Source of the DNA: Ruminococcaceae bacterium UBA1244
GTDB lineage: Bacteria; Bacillota; Clostridia; Oscillospirales; Acutalibacteraceae
DNA length: 5,802 bases
Assembly (NCBI GenBank): GCA_002308635.1
Contig: DBWG01000082.1
Location: forward strand, 1 to 5,802
Reading direction: 5' to 3'
In this document: positions 4,684 to 5,802 of the stretch, in pieces
Layout: each line of letters begins with the position of its first letter
Position numbering within the stretch: position 1 is the first letter of the stretch
Program-made: the position numbers and the translations under genes
The notes under the pieces: model-generated
Databases searched by the model: none
Seen by the model: the letters and a program-made list of their open reading frames with translations, nothing else
Told to the model about the DNA's origin: nothing

Positions 4684-5802
4684 TCACACAATGATGTCGC
4701 TCTGGTGCATACGCTTGTCAATGAAGTGCATAAACCTGATGCAGGGTATCCTGATGACAAGACCGATAAGAAGTGCAAACGGTACGTATGCAAGAAGTAT
4801 GAGTACATTTTTCCAGTACATTCCGATGTCGGGACCTGCAATAGCTTCACGCAGGATATCGTTTCCGTAACGGAACGGCAGGAATTTTGCGATCTCCTGG
4901 AACGGTCCGGGCAGTATCTCCAGCGGGAACGTTCCGCCTGAGCCTGCAACCTGAAGTACAAGGATTATGACAGCCATTGCCTTTCCGATAACGTTGAAGG
5001 ATATCGTCAGAGTATAGATTATCATGCTGTATACGAATGCGGATATCAGACAGCCGAGTATAAACAGTCCCGGACTGCTGCACTGTATTTTCAGGAAATA
5101 AAGGTCTCCGAGCGAAATGATGAGGGACTGCATCAGGCTCAGGATAAAGAAGATGATATACCTTCCGAGATACTGCTGTGTCCTTCCGGGATTTTTCAGT
5201 TTCTTCATCTGCTTTTCGCTCAGTTCTACCTTGATAACGGCAATAAGCACGATACCGCCGACCCATATACCGAGTGAAGTATAGAACGGCGACATTGCAG
5301 AGCCGTAATTATCTACCGGATGCAAACGGTATGTTTCCAATGAGACAGGGCTTGAAAAGAACTCCGCAAGCGCTCCCGGATCGTTGACAACAGCCATGAG
5401 CAGGTCTATAAGATCGTCACTGGCGCTTAGTTCATCCACCTTTGTTATCATTGACTTCAGCTTTGTTTTTGTCCTGTCGATAGTCTTTTCAACCGCCTTG
5501 AAGGAATTGACGGTATTGTCGATAGTCTTGGTCGTATTGTCGATGTTCTTTTCAAACTCAGGGATATTATCCGCAGCAGTTCCGATGACCGCAGAGGTAC
5601 TGTCAAGGACATTATACATATCGTCAGAGATCTTTTCTATCGGTTTTTTGAGAGCGGCATAGGCATTTACAACAGCCGTGACCTCGTTCTTTGCTGTATT
5701 TGAAAGGGTTTTAAGTTCCTTGCGGATATCCTTTGAAAGCTGCGCTGTCTTTTTGATCTTATCCGCAGACGAATAGAGCGTGTCTATCATTTTCTGCTGA
5801 AC
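4684..5802 (-). CDS. YhgE/Pip-family membrane protein, C-terminal part (5' end outside window)
   Basis: The frame runs open to the window edge, so only the last 372 residues are visible; the ATG at 5790 is internal to the open frame, not a likely start. Residues about 1-140 are a hydrophilic, Lys/Asp/Thr-rich, probably coiled-coil region, expected outside the membrane. FFSSPV (148-153) and NYGSAMSPFYTSLGIWVGG (165-183) are characteristic of the family, as is LQVAGSGGTFPLEILPG (283-299). About five membrane segments follow, near 175-191, 214-236, 244-266, 270-286 and 330-351, ending in a short basic tail. The membrane part resembles ABC-2 type permeases. Characterised relatives include the lactococcal phage infection protein Pip and EsaA/YueB of type VII secretion systems; the missing N-terminal half and upstream genes are needed to separate these. 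No ATPase gene is in view. Transport or envelope function is inferred from the family only. Confidence 0.9.
   Translation of the reverse strand, partial: VQQKMIDTLYSSADKIKKTAQLSKDIRKELKTLSNTAKNEVTAVVNAYAALKKPIEKISDDMYNVLDSTSAVIGTAADNIPEFEKNIDNTTKTIDNTVNSFKAVEKTIDRTKTKLKSMITKVDELSASDDLIDLLMAVVNDPGALAEFFSSPVSLETYRLHPVDNYGSAMSPFYTSLGIWVGGIVLIAVIKVELSEKQMKKLKNPGRTQQYLGRYIIFFILSLMQSLIISLGDLYFLKIQCSSPGLFILGCLISAFVYSMIIYTLTISFNVIGKAMAVIILVLQVAGSGGTFPLEILPGPFQEIAKFLPFRYGNDILREAIAGPDIGMYWKNVLILLAYVPFALLIGLVIRIPCIRFMHFIDKRMHQSDIIV
5476..5550 (-). repeat. Heptad-spaced repeat coding for KTIDNT-like units
   Basis: GTCGATAGTCTT occurs at 5476-5487 and 5518-5529, and a one-base variant GTCGATGTTCTT at 5539-5550. 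The offsets are 42 and 21 bases, or 14 and 7 codons, giving KTIDRT, KTIDNT and KNIDNT in the protein. The seven-residue spacing fits a coiled coil in the extracellular region of the YhgE/Pip protein. Confidence 0.65.

Noticed and set aside
4847..5662. 139-codon minus-strand and 92-codon plus-strand frames within the YhgE/Pip gene
   Set aside because: Both are out-of-frame shadows. The hydrophobic look of the plus-strand frame comes from reading a coiled-coil coding region backwards.

Overview
The window looks like chromosomal DNA of a gut or rumen Clostridia bacterium, most likely Ruminococcus or a close relative. This rests on moderate base composition, Gram-positive style promoters and Shine-Dalgarno sites, strong intrinsic terminators, a T-box leader and the set of gene families; no marker gene fixes the genus. 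It holds five genes, two of them cut by the window edges. I see no mobile element, CRISPR array, tRNA or rRNA.

Layout: (1) 1-299, minus strand, is the start of an agmatine deiminase gene (aguA) whose 3' part lies outside the window. (2) 300-444 is a divergent intergenic region with back-to-back promoters. (3) 445-702, plus strand, is an unrecognised acidic 85-residue protein closed by a strong terminator. (4) 890-2551, plus strand, is a cytoplasmic GH13 alpha-amylase-family enzyme with an unusual C-terminal DUF1653 domain, driven by a good extended -10 promoter. (5) A hairpin at 2574-2617 sits between convergent genes and probably terminates from both sides. (6) 2619-4310, minus strand, is a type 2 (563-residue) 2-isopropylmalate synthase, leuA. 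(7) Its roughly 300-base leader (about 4341-4618) is a complete T-box riboswitch with a CTC leucine specifier, F-box, T-box and terminator, under a consensus promoter. (8) 4684-5802, minus strand, is the C-terminal 372 residues of a YhgE/Pip-family membrane protein whose 5' end lies outside the window.

The genes do not form one pathway. They are mostly single transcription units: polyamine/arginine metabolism (aguA), intracellular glucan processing (GH13), leucine biosynthesis controlled by uncharged tRNA-Leu (leuA), and an envelope protein (YhgE/Pip). The most unusual items are the GH13-DUF1653 fusion, the small acidic protein beside aguA, and a near copy of the T-box sequence inside the leuA leader. 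I found no convincing sign of a wholly new multi-gene system here.
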